A stretch of DNA of 64,000 nt from Siphonodentalium dalli (Eukaryota; Mollusca; Scaphopoda; Gadilida; Siphonodentaliidae), in contig CP136064.1 in the NCBI GenBank assembly GCA_032622095.1, forward strand, positions 133,679,129 to 133,743,128. Reading direction: 5' to 3'. Positions 15,501 to 30,500 of this stretch are shown one piece after another. The translations under genes and the position numbers were made by a program. Each line of letters opens with the position of its first letter. Positions within the stretch are counted from its first letter, which is position 1. Below the pieces are notes generated by a model. That model was not told the DNA's origin. It was given only the letters and a program-made list of their open reading frames with translations, and did no database searches.

Positions 15501-18500
15501 TCCTTAATTGACCAAAAGTGACTGCCACACACAATATGCAATCTCTTCAAAAACTTTAATTGAGTATAAATTTAAGAATATTCTATGTTTCTAAAATATG
15601 AGCTATATATTATACTGATGCACCAATTAGTAAAAAGGTTTGAAATAGCCTAATTTTGGTAATTTTACAATAACAGATCACCTCATCGGAGCATGGGTTT
15701 TTTCTGAACTCACCATATGGAACATATTTTTAGCAATGTGGCGAAGCATCCCAGGAAATGTGGGTCGCAAAAGCTCCTGTACATTCCTAGGCCAGTTCTT
15801 GTACTTCTTGTCATTTTCAAGATCATTCACATACTGAAATTGATGAAAATCACAAAATTAACCATAGCTGGATATAAGCTACCATTAAGAAGTTTATGTA
15901 GCAAGTCCATATTAAGTGACAAGAGTATTAGGCAGTGTTCATGCTGTCGATGGCCAAAGTGGCCAATGGTAACTTTTTTCGAAAGTGGCCACAAAAAATT
16001 TCATTTGGCCTAACTTTTGGCCAAACTTTTTTTTACCACAGATATCTAATTAAAAAAAACACTGAATAGATTTTTTACATGCGGGTTTCGTACTTCAGAT
16101 ACATCATACGATGATAACCCAAATTTACTTTGTAAGGGGCGTTGATTGAATGGTGATAGTTGTACAAAGGCGATTACTAATCGTCAAAAACCTTAATCTC
16201 TGCTGTCGTAAACCGCCTCCCATTTTATAACAACGACCCGGCTGCACAGCATAAATATTAGTAATACAACAATAGGTATTCAACACCTCACGATAATAAG
16301 CAACGAACTGTTGTTTTATTTCAGCGAAAATATCAATGACAACTAACACACCACATTAGTTGATTACTAGTAGTTGGAAAACATGGTTTCAGCGACACGG
16401 CATAGAGTCAGAGTTATATATTTAAATGAAAGTGTCAATGACACTGTAGCTCAACTTGGAAAGGAAATAATTTAATGTGTTACAGTCAATGGAGTGATTA
16501 GGAATGCGGAAAGTTGACAGGTCTAAGTTAGTCCCCTGAGAACCGTTCGAGGTTCGGTTCGATTCGAAACCCCTGTGATGATTCGGTCCAGTTCGAAACC
16601 TTAGACGGGATTCGTTTATATCGAACCTTTTCTTTAGTCCCGCAAATTGGGCATTTGATATTTCATTTGAATGGGACTTTTGGCATAACTTTATTCCGTT
16701 CCCGCTAAACAGTCCGGTCGGACATGTCAAATTCGTGATAATTAATTAGTAAAACTATAACATTTCTATCTCAGTCAAAGTTCTACCTCGTCAAAGTTTA
16801 TTTTATTCTCCGTATAACTTTACTAATAGCCATAATTATACCTAACAAATGAGACAATAAGTTATGATTATTGATGAATACAGATCGAACAAGCTTTTTT
16901 GAATTCCGCCGGTGAACTGGCAGAAACTGAATAGGTATTTCCGGGCAGCACTTCTGTGTCAACAATTGGCTTCAACCAATCACAGTGAGGAGAAGGTGTG
17001 GTCATTGTTTATCAGCATAAATGATCGACAAGATTATGTAGCCTGGTATGCTTTGTCTTGTGACACTCAATTGCTACAACACGACATCAGCATGCTTTAA
17101 TCTTTGGATTAAGCATGGACGGTATCACCATACCAAATATCAGCTAAATCTGCCCAGCGGTTGCTGAACAATAATGCAAAATGTTTGTATGGACGGACGT
17201 ACGGACGGATTTCTAAGTTGAAAAAAGGGCCATAACTCTGGCAAAAATCATCAGATCATACCTAAATTCGCACTTGACATGTATTTTCATATAACTCATC
17301 CAAAAAATACGGGATTTGCAATCGTACCACCAAAGCTCATGCTATCATCTGGAAACCCAAAAAACAAGAGAAAAATTGAATTTTCTAAGAAAAAAAGGGC
17401 CATAACTCTGGTGAAAATGGGTGGACGAAACCCGCGCTAGGCATGTAGCTGTTCCCCCATGCTGCTCTATCACCATACCAAATATCAGCTAAATCTGCCC
17501 AGCGGTTGCTGAACAATAATGCAAAATGTTTGTACGGACGGACAAAATTGAATTTTCTAAGTAAAAAAAGGGCCATATCTCTGGTGAAAATGGGTGGACG
17601 AAACCCGCGCTATGCATGTAGCTGTTCCCCCATGCTGCTCTATCACCATACCAAATATTAGCTAAATCTGCCCAGCGGTTGCTGAACAATAATGCAAAAT
17701 GTTTGTACGGACAGATGGACGGACGTACGTACGGACGGACGGACATCGACGTCGTCTATATACCCGCCGACTTCAAGTCGGGGGCATAATAATGTCCACT
17801 GACATTTCGATTCGAAACCGAGAAGATGATTCGGTTTCAATGTTCGGTTCGACCTAAAATTTAAGGTTCGCAGGGCCCTAGTCTAAGTAATACTAGATTA
17901 TCAACATGAAGAGATATATAAAGTAAAATCCAAGATGGTTGCTGATGGCTATGTTTTCCAATGAAATTCAAAAACATTTGATAGCTTCCATCTAGTAGAT
18001 CAATATCAAGATTAATATGAAGTTTGGTGATGATAGGATGAGGGAAGTAGATTGTAGGGTGTGCCAAAGGATTTAGTCATGCAAAGAGTAAAATCCAAGA
18101 TGGCTGCTGGCGGCTATGTTTTATGACTGAATGACCCCAAAATGACTCGTTCCCATCTACATCTCAATATTAACATTCATGACAAATTTCATGATGATCC
18201 GACTAAATGTACGACCTGTAGCCCGTGCCAAAGGATTTGGTCATGCAAAGAGTAAAATCCAAGATGGTTGCTTGCAGCCATGTCTTTTGGCCTAATGACC
18301 CCAAAATGACTTGTTCCCATTTACATCTCAATATTAACATCCATGACAAATTTCATGCAAAGAGTAAAATCCAAGATGGCTGCTTGCAGCCATGTCTTTT
18401 GGCCTAATGACCCCAAAATGACTAGTTCCCATCTACATCTCAATATTAACATCCAAGACAAATTTCATGATGATCAGACAAACAGTATGGCCTGTAGCCC

Positions 18501-21500
18501 GTGCTAATGCATTGAATTTTGAAATCCAAGATGGCCACTGGTGGCCATGTTTTTTTGCCGAATTACCCCAAAATGACTCGTTCCCATCTACATGTCAATG
18601 TCAACAGCCATGACAAATTTAATTATGATCTGACCAAAGTGCGACCTGTAGCCCGTGCCAAAGGATTTAGTCATGTAAAGAGTAAAATCCAAGATGGCTG
18701 CTGGCGGCCATGTTTTTTGACCGAACGACCCCAAAATTACTCGTTCCCATCTACATGTCAATATTAACTTCTAGGCAAATTTCATGATGATCAGACGAAC
18801 ATTCCGGCCTGTAGCCCGTGCTAATGTATTAAATTTTGAAATCCAAGATGGCCACTGGTGGCCCTGTTTTTTTGCCGATTGACCCCAAAATGACTCGTCC
18901 CATCTACATGTCAACGTCAACGCCCATGCCAAATTTCATAATGATCTGAAACAAAGGCACGACCTGTAGCCCATGCTAAAGGAAATTGTTGATGAATCAC
19001 GCACACATACACACACACCCTCCCTTGCACACACACACACACGGAAGACGGATATCAAGCCATGGCAATAGCTCAAACTTTACAAAGTAAAGTTGAGCTA
19101 AAAATATTATTTAGTCATCAATTGTGAGCCCAGAAAGTTTTTTTAGTTTTAATTTGGCCAAAAAACATTTGGCCAATTTGTTTTTTATTTGGCCAATAAA
19201 ATTTCATTTGGCCACGGAAAATGGTCCAAAGAATGGAACAAACAATATGGATTATGATACATAAATAAAAGACAATAGACAAAAGTGTGCATGCATCTGA
19301 TTATGGTCCAGATAGCCTGTAGTGATGTGCGGTTTTACGGTTTCCTTTCTGTTTTATTTCAAAACCAAACCGCAACCGATTTATATATAAAACCTATTCA
19401 TCTGATTTCAATTAACTGACACTGCTGGTCGCTAAATGTCACTTTTACATGAAGTGTGGTTAGTGCATACTTTTGTCAGCTGCTACTTGCCACTCAATTT
19501 GGAACATGTAGGTGTTATATGAGTGGAAATGGCACATATTGCCATTCAATATGGAAATCAATGAAAAAATGGCTGCAAATATTATGTCCAATATCATACC
19601 ATCTACTCTATGCATATAATAATTGGTGTATTGAGTAAAACCATAATCGAAACCAAAACCAAAATGAAATTTCAAAACTGCACATCACTAATAGCCTGTC
19701 ATGTTGCCCGCTCCCAGCACAAGCCCACAGTTACTGTGCTCGACTCTTAAGAGTTGAATTCACCAACCCTGGTCATTTCACCCAAAGGTGATATTAGCAA
19801 AGAGAACTTTAGCTGTTAGTATGCCAGTCAAAATTGTATGGGTCTTGGTTAACCATTATCAGTAAACAGTAGCCCAAATACCTGTCAATGAACCATTGGT
19901 TTTCCAAACTCCATACACTACCTTCTCCGTTATCACTGTGCTAAGAGAGCAATCATACGAATCAAATCAAACCAGCCAAATTATATTGACATATGTCAGT
20001 TGGGAGACACTAAAGTGTAAGCCGAGGCTAGCTCCAAATAAAAGGTGTAAGCAGGGTGCTATGTCGCAATTTCTCAATTGTTTCTCAATGGATATGAATG
20101 AAATTTTGATTGTTAGTCCATGTTTGGATATGGGATTTTTTTTTTTTTTAAATTAATAAATTCTTTGTAAAATAAATCATGGGTGATCAGATGTATGCAT
20201 CTTTGTTTTCTTGTACGTTATGAGCTACCGTTCCGAATACGACACATAAATTACAATAAAAAACATTCATCTAAATAAGCAACTACCCGTTAGTATAATA
20301 GTGATAAAAATAAACTCACCACAATAGCTGAATGCCGAATATCAAGTGCATACTTTTCTGTACTCTCAGAGCTGGTGTCCATCAGTAGCAGTTTCTTCAT
20401 CTCCTGTCCCTGAGAAAGAAGAAAGAAATCAATTCATCTTATATGTGTTTGATTTATTCAAAAAAGTGACATGTACTTTATCATGATGATATGCAGGAAG
20501 ATATTACATAGAAGTCATATAAATTAAAACTAACATCTGGCCAAATAAAATGTTCCTGCTGGCTGGAAAATTATTTTGGTAAATTTTCTGGTCATTTCTG
20601 AATTTTTAGTGCCATAAAAGGCTGCTAGGCCCCCAAATAAGGTCACTTTATTTGACTGGAGGCTTTTTTAGAATTGAAAGATTTTATTATGGAAACAACC
20701 ATTTAATTATACTTTGCTTCCAACTGTCTACGTTGTTATAACAACAAAATTTATTTGATTAGATACCAGAATAATAAGTAAATTCTAAGTCAATGAAGTT
20801 ATCATCCCGAAACCATAAGAGCCATAACTGAAGTAAATGAAAATGTCAATGACACTGTAGTTCAACATGAATAGGAGAAAATTTCATGTGTTAGAGTTAA
20901 ATGGAGCGATTAGGAACTCGGAAAGTTGAATGTCTTAAGTCTTAAATACATCAAGTAATATAAATACAGGGTTTCCGCTAGGGGGTAGGGGAATGGGGCC
21001 GGTAGCCGTCAAGGGGAAAAATCCAGATAAAAGTAGCCTGTTTTAGCACTGTTTGAACTACTTTCGTTATATCGGCCAATAGAATCGTGTGAGAGTAGAA
21101 ATGGCAGATTGTTTTGTTCCATTTCTGCCCAAGTGCCAAGCTATCAAACCTTATATATGTACCTGTAACTTTAAAACTAGTAAATTTATTAGATATAAAT
21201 TAATTTACGAAGTACAGAACACCAGTATTTGGATCCCGAGTTAAACGTGCTCGTTAATGTTAAAAGACTCACTGTGGAAGACCCAGTAGATATTTTGGAT
21301 GCATAACGTAATCAGAATATATTTTAGCAGTGTAAATATAGAAGGCTGATTACATATCTGGCTGATGAGTATTCTTTGTGGGCAGTGGTAGGATGCCTTG
21401 ATGCCCGTGTGGCTACTCCCACATTTCTCTCTCGCTCTATTACAAAGTGAACAGTATATTTTCCGGTATAAAACATGACAGGTACGATTAAAATACTGCT

Positions 21501-24500
21501 CTTTTGCATAACATAACCGGGTATTAAACCGCAACGTAACTAACCAGCCTCAAAGGCATAGCTTCTAGCGATGTCAGTTCCGATCATTTCCTGTTTCAAT
21601 TTTCTGTATAACAACGCGTTTAGAGTGTGTACACTCACAAGATATAAAATAAATTCACCTTTTAAAGTTCCTTAGTACTATTCCAACAAAATTCAGAAGT
21701 TTTAAACATCTTTATACCTTTATAGACATGCAGTATGTCCTGGGGTATGGCAGGAGGGAAAACTTGGCGCAGGGAACAGGGTCGTCAAGGGGACCACCTG
21801 CCGGTATAGTGGAAACCCTGATAAATAAGGGTTGCGCTTTAATGGGTCATTGGTATGTATCTTATTACACTCTTTGAAAATATCCCAGCAACAACTTTGA
21901 TGTATCAAAATCAATTGCAAACAAGAGATTGCACCGGCGGTGCTGGCATACTCCCACCATGGCAAATTTGAACTGATAAAGTATGGTTGAGATAACTGCT
22001 GACAGGGAAAAAAAACCCAACATTTTGATAATAACAAAGATAAATAACACCAGAATGATAAAAAAAAATGATTGAACACTCAATTGATTGCCATCATAGT
22101 AGTGAACATTAATACAAAATTTCATTGATATCTGTTAACCGGTGGTGGAGTATGGACAAAAAACCAACAGTTCCAATTAAACAAAACTTGTCTAGTAAAT
22201 TAGGTATGGACCTCACCAAAGGCTCGGTCCAGACCTAATTTACTCGACTCGTTTAGTAAATTCTGCTATAAACTGGGGACTCATTGTAGATCCTCTATTT
22301 ATTCATTAACTAGTGCCTAAATATACTCCCAGAGATGCTGGGTGGGTGTCCCGATAGCGCAAATTAAATCGCAGATGTTCTGCAACTCGTAAAATTCATA
22401 ATTTGCGGAGGTCCCTCTAAATTAGCAAATCAAACAAGTCCAAGGAAGAAAAGTGATGTATATTGGCTAGTTGATACATATTATCCAACGAATAATAAAT
22501 AATGAAAGTGTCAATGACACTGTAGCTCAACTTGGAAAAAGAATAATTTAATGTGGAGCGATTAGGAATGCGGAAAGTTGAAATGTCCAAGTTATACTAG
22601 ATTATCAATATGAAGAGATATATGTATATATACATAAAAGAGTAAAATCCAAATTGGTTACTGGTGGCTATGTTTGGCTGCCAGTGGACACGTTTTAAGA
22701 CCAAATGAACCTAAAATGACTCGTTCCTATCTACATCCCAATGTCAACACCCATGACAAATTTCCATGATGATCAGAAGAACAGTACGACCTGTAGCCCG
22801 TGCTAATGGATTGAAATTTGACATCCAAGATGGCCGCTGGCAGCCATGTTTTTTGTCCGAAAGACACCCAAAATGACTCGTTCCCATCTACATTCCAATT
22901 TCAACAGCCATAACAAATTACATGATGATCAGACTAATTCCCTCAATGTGTAGTAGATATTGATGTGTCTATATATTTACTAGAATGTTTCTACCCACAT
23001 GTATATACCCTCATGCAGTCGCATGACACGGAATTGTCACATGGAGTGTGAAGGGTATACAATGTACGTGCGGAATTTTCATTTTTCCTATTGATATTGA
23101 AGAAAATAATTTTACTTTGAAACTACCTAGCTCCGATAACCAACTTGCCCACCCATTAAGTAACCCCCAGATTATTCGCTCTTCCTTCCTGTCCTTTCCA
23201 GCTTCGCCATCACTGGGTGACCCATTAATTATAGCCTGATGCTTCCGGACTAGACCACCGATGCCGATATATTTGCTGGAAACAATCCGATTAGTCGTTA
23301 TAAGTAGAAATATTAACACTGTGTTTTCAAATAATCCAGATTCGTGCGCAATTTAATTTCTTTCTAATTAATTTCCAGATAGGCCCTCGTAATAAGTGGA
23401 CATGGTGTTGGATCCTGCAGAAGATACTGCTTCGTTGGAACATTACGCGCTGAAATGATTGTGGTAGTAGATATTATTGGCAACATGTTTAATGAGTCTG
23501 GCATCGTTATCGCACAACTGAAGTGTTGTTTCGGCTTTCCTCTGAGCAGAACTTAATTTCGACAATTTTTGGTGGCCATTTTGGTAGCCATCTTAGAATT
23601 TTAAATCGTGATTGGCTACTCATATCCACAAAAACATATTGATTTCAATCAATGATGTATATTGGTGCCGAATTGGCGTTTTGTCGTGTGGGTTTTCGTG
23701 AATAACTACCTATTTGCTATTTTCATTATTATTGGCGACCATGTTGGACGCCATCTTGAATTCTGAATTTTCCCCAAAGCGGATTTTAGCGGATTTTGGA
23801 TATGTTATACATGAGATTCTCCCACGTCGAATGACACCAAAACCGCTTCTTTGCCAATTCCTTCTGGGTCTAACCCGACGATGACCATACTAAATATCCG
23901 CCATTTTCCATATTTTGACCGCCATTTTGGCAGCCATTTTGGCAGCCATTTTGAGACAAAGCGCCAATTTGGGTTTCATTAAATTGGAGTATTCATAGAT
24001 AATGGTATGCCCAACTTACATTGTACAGTTCTGTCCATTTCTTGTTGATATATGACTGGAATCCCAATGGCAATTTTTGTGAAATTTTAAACCGCGTTCT
24101 GTAAAATCGAATTTTTGAGGGTGTGGATGAGTCTGGGACCACATTTATGGTATCTTTCATTGCTCCAATGCTGAATTAACATGAATAAGACTAATCAAAG
24201 TTGCCAGTCTAAACCATTATCAAACAACAGGAACTGATCTTTAAGATATTAGGCAAAAACTTCAAATTTTCGAGTCTGGGGCGAGGGGTTCCATTTTTTC
24301 TATAGATAGGTGGCATAATACTTTATCTTCGCAAAAATGTTTACATTTGTATACATATGGCAACATTTGTTCTCACTATAATCGAATTAATCTCAGTCAG
24401 AGTCTCTTTTGACTAAGGGTGGCCATGTTGGACGCCATCTTGGATCCTGGATTTTTCCCAAAGAGGATTTTAGCAGATTTTTGATATATTGTACCAGAGA

Positions 24501-27500
24501 TTCTCCCGCGTTGAATGACACCAAGATCGCTTCTTTACCAATTTCTTCTGGTTCAACCCCCTTTTTTGCATACCACGACCATACTACCAGACAACTGCTT
24601 CATATATAACTTTTGTTGGATATTTGCATGGAAATGCCCATTCAAAATTTGTCACTTGATGCCTCCCTCAATAATCCAAAATTTTCAGACTTTGGACCAC
24701 AAATCAGCAATTCAGAATGCCCTTAATTTACCTAATCACGTTCTTAGGCATGACTCAATAGTGCTGCCCAACCCCACCCCCACCAAGTTAAACTTTTGCA
24801 AACATGCCTTATTAGTTTTATGTTACAGGTAGGTCTAAGAAATACTTGGAAATTAAACTTTCCAATGATACCTCATCAAGTTGGTATCAAAATTCAGAGT
24901 TCATTTTGGAAATATTGCTTGGCAAATATAGTGAGAGTCAGGAATAATGAATTGCATATAATTGTGAATCATCTAAATTGGGTAGATCATCTCAGTGCCT
25001 TCAGAATTAAGAAGGGTGACGTTAGTCTTGATTGGGAGTTATTAACTCTTCTCACTTGGACTGTGCGGTCCTGAATAGAGTTAATACCTTCGAATCAGGA
25101 CTAACGCCACCCTTCTAATTCTGAAGACACTCTCTTCCAATACATAGTACAGCATAAAGTGACACCAAATAACTCAGTTAAGAACTTCCTGATAATATTG
25201 ACTTGTAATAATGGTACTGACCTTAAACCCGAAGCTGTGCAGTCCCTCCATGAATCTAGCTTCAGATCTCATTATGTCAAGCAAAGTGAAGACATCATAC
25301 ACTTCCATATCGAGAGAGAGGCCATTCAGATAGAGGGCGGAGTCTCCTGCTGACAGCTGATGATATGTCTCAAAATACTGAAAACATGAAATATTTCCAT
25401 CATCTGAGAGAAATATTATATCATCCAAATTGATGTCCTCAGTTCCCCAACAATTGAAGACTCTGGCAAGAATTATTATATAAATCATTTGATACCAATC
25501 TCTGCTACATATAAATTCAGAAGCTAACAGAGATGGTCATGATTCTGAAAATGACATCATAACCTAATACGGTAAAGTCTGCTTGACAAACTTTATGTTA
25601 ACTCACATTAATTGGAGAGTAACTGTGTTTCAATTTAGTAGTCAAGTTCATGCTTTTAATTTACTGCCACAGAAGGGAAATTATTTTTGACTTTTGCTGA
25701 TTGTGAAATGAAAACAACAAATTTGTACTTGCATAGCATTTAGTATTGTATAATGAAGGTGGTAAAGCAAAGATTATATATTACATTTATGATTCATTTT
25801 GACAATGTTAATTAGATTAAGGAAATGTTGTGTTTTGTAATTTTCCATGGTGGACCACCTGTTTTCGTCTCTATTATCATGTCACCGAAAAAGGTGAATG
25901 TGTAACAGCAGAACCCATTAGTTTAGTCAACCTGCAAAAATCACAAACAGAATTATCCCCTAAATGACCCATAAAAATCATTATTAGCCAATTACCGAAG
26001 ATAAGAAATTCTGGTAATATACTAAATAGGCGGGTGTGGCAAGTTTTTGAACTTGATTAGACATTGTTGAGCAAGTCTCCTATTCTGAATAATGGCAAAA
26101 TCAGTTCATATACCTCGATAAAAATCATTGTGAATGGCCCGAAAAATTACACAAGGAAGGAAAAACATTTCTCTTGGTTATACTATCGAGACAGAAGTCA
26201 ACAAAACTAATTAAACACATCTGATTATACTATCGAGACAGAAGTCAACAACTGTGCTTGTACAAATAGCCCATAAGCCAATGCTGAAAATTTTAAGTTT
26301 CGTTGCACATCTAATGATTTGCTCCAATTTTTTCAAACTTATTACGCCCTTCTAGGTATTCAATCGAACAATTTTGTTTGGATCAACAATTTTATTGCTT
26401 TAAAAACTTTGATTGTGAACAGGAAATAGGTAGAGGTCAAAACCACTGCTGGTATTAAATATTAACCCTATCCCTTAAAATGCTAACTTTTTTTAATTTT
26501 TCAAAAATGATAGAATCAAGTGAATGTTGTTTTCTGCTGTCATTAAATCAAAAGATTTGATGAATCCATGACAAATACCCATCAGCGAGTATCAATTGGC
26601 TTGAAATGAAACAAAAAATTCCGAAATCTCCCAAATTAAATTTTTCGGGTTGATTTTGAGAAAAAAAATGGAAAAATACCACAAAAACATATATATGTAG
26701 ATTTGTTGTGTGAAACCCTATTCTTATAATCACATGAATGTCAAAATAAACTGCGAGGACTGTGGGAATCAATTTTAGAGCAGAAATATATGTCAAAATC
26801 AATGTAGGATCAGTAAATTTAGCCTATATTTTTTTTCATTTCCTTGCGATTGCAGGGAACTGCAATTACATTAATGTGTTACATTAATTTGCTTTTATGT
26901 TTTATGTATCAATAAAGTTCATCAAACACAAATGACTTTCCTCCTTGAAGCTCTTCCCGAATCCCGATTTTCAGCAACCAAAAGTAATTGTAATTGAACC
27001 AATGTAATTGTAATTGTAATTAATTACATTGCATTTTCAATGTAATTGTAATTGTAATTGACATATTTCAATGTAATTGTAATTAATTACATTGCAATGT
27101 AATTGACCCAACCATGATTCCTTGCAAACTGTGTTTTTTTACAACATGTGATCGCGCATCAAAGATATTCCGACAATATGAGTACTCCTGCAATATGTTG
27201 CAAACAGTCGGCAGTTCATTTGATGATGCGACATGGTTGATATTTTGGTCATTTTATATTCTATAATTGGTGGCACTGCAGCTTTGAATTTATGGCGACG
27301 CTGTTGTATATTTCTACATGAAAGGTATCTTTGAAATGTGCCGACTGTCATCGTGTTCAATGAACTGAATGCACTCGCCTTTGATAGGACCAATGGGGAG
27401 TTGATTGACATTGTTATATATATCATATTGATGATCCCAAATGCAAGTGAACTGTATCCCTTTAATAATTCTTCAGCTATACTTCCTCATAATCACAAGA

Positions 27501-30500
27501 AATCCGAAACCAGGGCATTTTAATCAGCAATGTTCTCCGCGATGTCATTTGAGAGTACACTTGTTTGCATATAAAGTATACTTTAGATGTTACTAGTACA
27601 GGCTATCGCTTATCGTGTGGTGACTGGTGAATGAAACTCACTATTATCAAATACTTAACTTGTTCTGAGTCATGATCAGAGAATAAAAGCATTATGTTGT
27701 TCTGTCAAGGTGATGTCACTGAGATAATATGAAGTGAATGTTATATTAAATGTGGTAGATATTGTACAGTATAATTATTTGACAAGTATTGGGTCAAATG
27801 CATTTACGTTTTATCCTATAGATAGGATAATAAAAAGATGTTTTTGTCCAATGCTGATGAACAAATTCATAATCAACTTGTCACGGAAACTTAAATATTT
27901 AGCAAAAGCACACCAGTACCATAGATAGATTCTGTGCGGGTATATGGTTTTCTCTTGAAAGCATTTTATTTGAAATGTTCAATAAAAGGAAATAGTGTTA
28001 TTTACTAAATAGTGTATATATGGTACCGTAAAATTTGTGTTTTGCTGATGATCCGATTGCCACATAGCTTCACAAGGATGCCCCACCACTTCAGGATAAC
28101 CCTTGTTTCGTATCCATCAGTTCGTGTAAATTAACATACACCTGTATATATTGTTGCATAGATGTATGTATATGTAGCGGCATCGGTGTAGCACTATTTT
28201 GAGACAACCAAATTGCAGCAGGGGCTCATCATATCCAGGGATTGGCCATTGCCTTGAAAAGATATGTTGCGTTATGTGACCAATGTCATTCATACTATTT
28301 AAGTACAGCATTTACTCAAATATTATATCATTCAAATTTATGTCCTCAGTTCCCCAACAATTGAAGACTCTAGCAATTGTTATTACATAAAGCATTTGAA
28401 ACAGAATTTGATGTCACTCTTCCAAGTGTTCATTTGATTCAGCTTCTATTCTATCTAGTAACGTGTAATAATTATCCTATGTAGCTTTGCTGATCATACA
28501 CATGCTCTGGTTGAGTGCTCAATCTCTCGTGTAATATATAGCTTCAAAAAATTCTGCAGTCTTTCATTCGGAATAGGGCAGTTATCTGATCCATACTACT
28601 CGTGTTTGGTTTGGTTTTGATGATTTGATTTATCGTTGTTTCAGCCACCAGGCCATATCACAACATTGTCAGTAACTACTGCGTGTTAGTCGGTCGAGGA
28701 TAGATCATACAGATGCTTAATTTCGCTGGGAAATTACTCCACTGCACGTTGAAACCATTGACTCAGTGAAATCAACTTACAAACTTGCCCAATTACATGC
28801 ATCATGTTACCTTACTTGTGAATGGATCGGAAATCCGTACATATCGCAATTTGAATCAGCTTCAAAATTACTGGATGACTCATTTTGGCCTAATGTGCCA
28901 TGCATCTTACCAACTGAGCCACCAGCGGTACAAACTACCTATGTATTGTATGAAGTCCGGCCTTCCTATATCTATTTCTTAACATGATAAAATTAACACG
29001 GAATTAAAGTGTCAATGACACTGTAGATCAACTTAGAAAGGGAATAATTTCATGTGTTACAGTCAATGGAGCGATTAGGAATACGGAGAGTTGAAAGGTC
29101 TAAGTAAAACTAGATTATCAACATGAAGAGATATATAAAGTAAAATCCAAGTTGGTTGCTGACGGCTATGAATTCCAATGAAATTCAAAAACATTTGATA
29201 GCTTCCAACTAGTAGATCAATATCAAGATTAATTTGATGTTTGGTGATGATCAGATGAGGGAAGTGGACTGTAGGGTATGCCAAATGATTTAGTCATGCA
29301 AAGAGTAAAATCCAAGATGGCTGCCAGCAGACATGTTTTATGGCCGAATGACCCCAAAAATGACTCATTCCCATCTACATGTCATTGTTAACATCCATGA
29401 CAAATTTCATGATGAACCTACCAAAGGTACGACCTGTAGACCGTACCAAAGGATTTAGTCATGCAAAGAGTAAAATCCAAGATGGCTACTGGCAGCCATG
29501 TTTTATGGCCGAATGACCCCAAAATGACTCGTTCCCATCTACATCTCAATATTAACATTCATGACAAATTTCATAATGATCAGATGAACAGTACGACCTG
29601 TAGCCCGTGCTAATGGATTGAATTTTGAAATCCAAGATGGCCACTGGCAGCCATGTTTTTTTTCCCAAATAACTTCAAAATGACTCGTTCCCATCTACAT
29701 GTCAATGTCAACAGCTATGACAAATTTCATAATGATCCGACCAAAGGTATGACCTGTAGCCTGTATTGTTGACTCCTCACACACGCACACACACATGCGC
29801 ACACACACGGACGACAGATACCAAGCCATGGCAATAGCTCATATTTGATGCAGTAGCCATTACTGTATATTGGGCACTGAAATTATGTGAACAGGTAACC
29901 CTAAATCCCCTAAGCCCTAACACTAATCTTGAACCTCTTAACCCTTAATCCTAATCCTAAAACCGATTGACTGAAAAATGTAGGAAAAAAAGCTCGGACA
30001 AAATTAAGCATTTTGAGAAGATTTTCTAAGTTGATAAATGGGGCTAACTCCACAAAAAACTCGTTGCGGGGGGTATAATAATTAAGCAACCAGTTCCCTC
30101 ATGCTAGTAATTTTAAGGAAATAGATGAACACTTACAGAAAGTAGTCAATCCTGTATACTGTTCTCAAACATTTCTCTGGTGTGAACATTGAATTTCTAA
30201 AGTACAAGTATAGCTGTTTTTAATTTTGGTGATACTAATAGCATATTATTATGAAAAATCAATTAGAATAGCTTTTGGTGAATTTTTGCCATATTTTCCC
30301 CTGAAAACAGGCAGAAAATAAATAATTTTATGAATTTCGCTATTTTTATGCGATTTCAACATAATGTATATTCCCCATTGAACAGGCAACATGGTATAAT
30401 CACATCTTTCAGTTTAATATAAAATATGTCCTATTATAGTTTGATTTCGGCAATTTCGGGAAAAGTAAAAAAGAAAATTTGTTTAGGGGGTAGGGTAAAT

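Larger units (their letters stand above)
16427..19101 (+). mobile_element. Helentron-like family A, copy 2, interrupted
   Basis: The 5' palindrome GTGTCAATGACAC (16432-16444) is followed by TGTAGCTCAACTTGG. The element is split at 16528 by a hAT-like insertion and resumes at 17889 with TACTAGATTATCAAC. It then has about seven 160-bp cores, one shortened (18262-18375), a CA-rich tract (18996-19045), GGAAGACGG, and the 3' hairpin CTTTACAAAGTAAAG followed by TTGAGCTA. It is non-coding. Confidence 0.9.

Noticed and set aside
17385-17840. Repeated minus-strand ORFs sharing 'NRWADLA'
   Set aside because: They are the same family C core read three times, with identical text in each unit and no start or end context.
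21720-22079. 119-codon minus-strand ORF
   Set aside because: It starts in intron sequence and runs through the right end of the hAT-like element 20967-21820; the reading crosses the element boundary, so it is not a gene.
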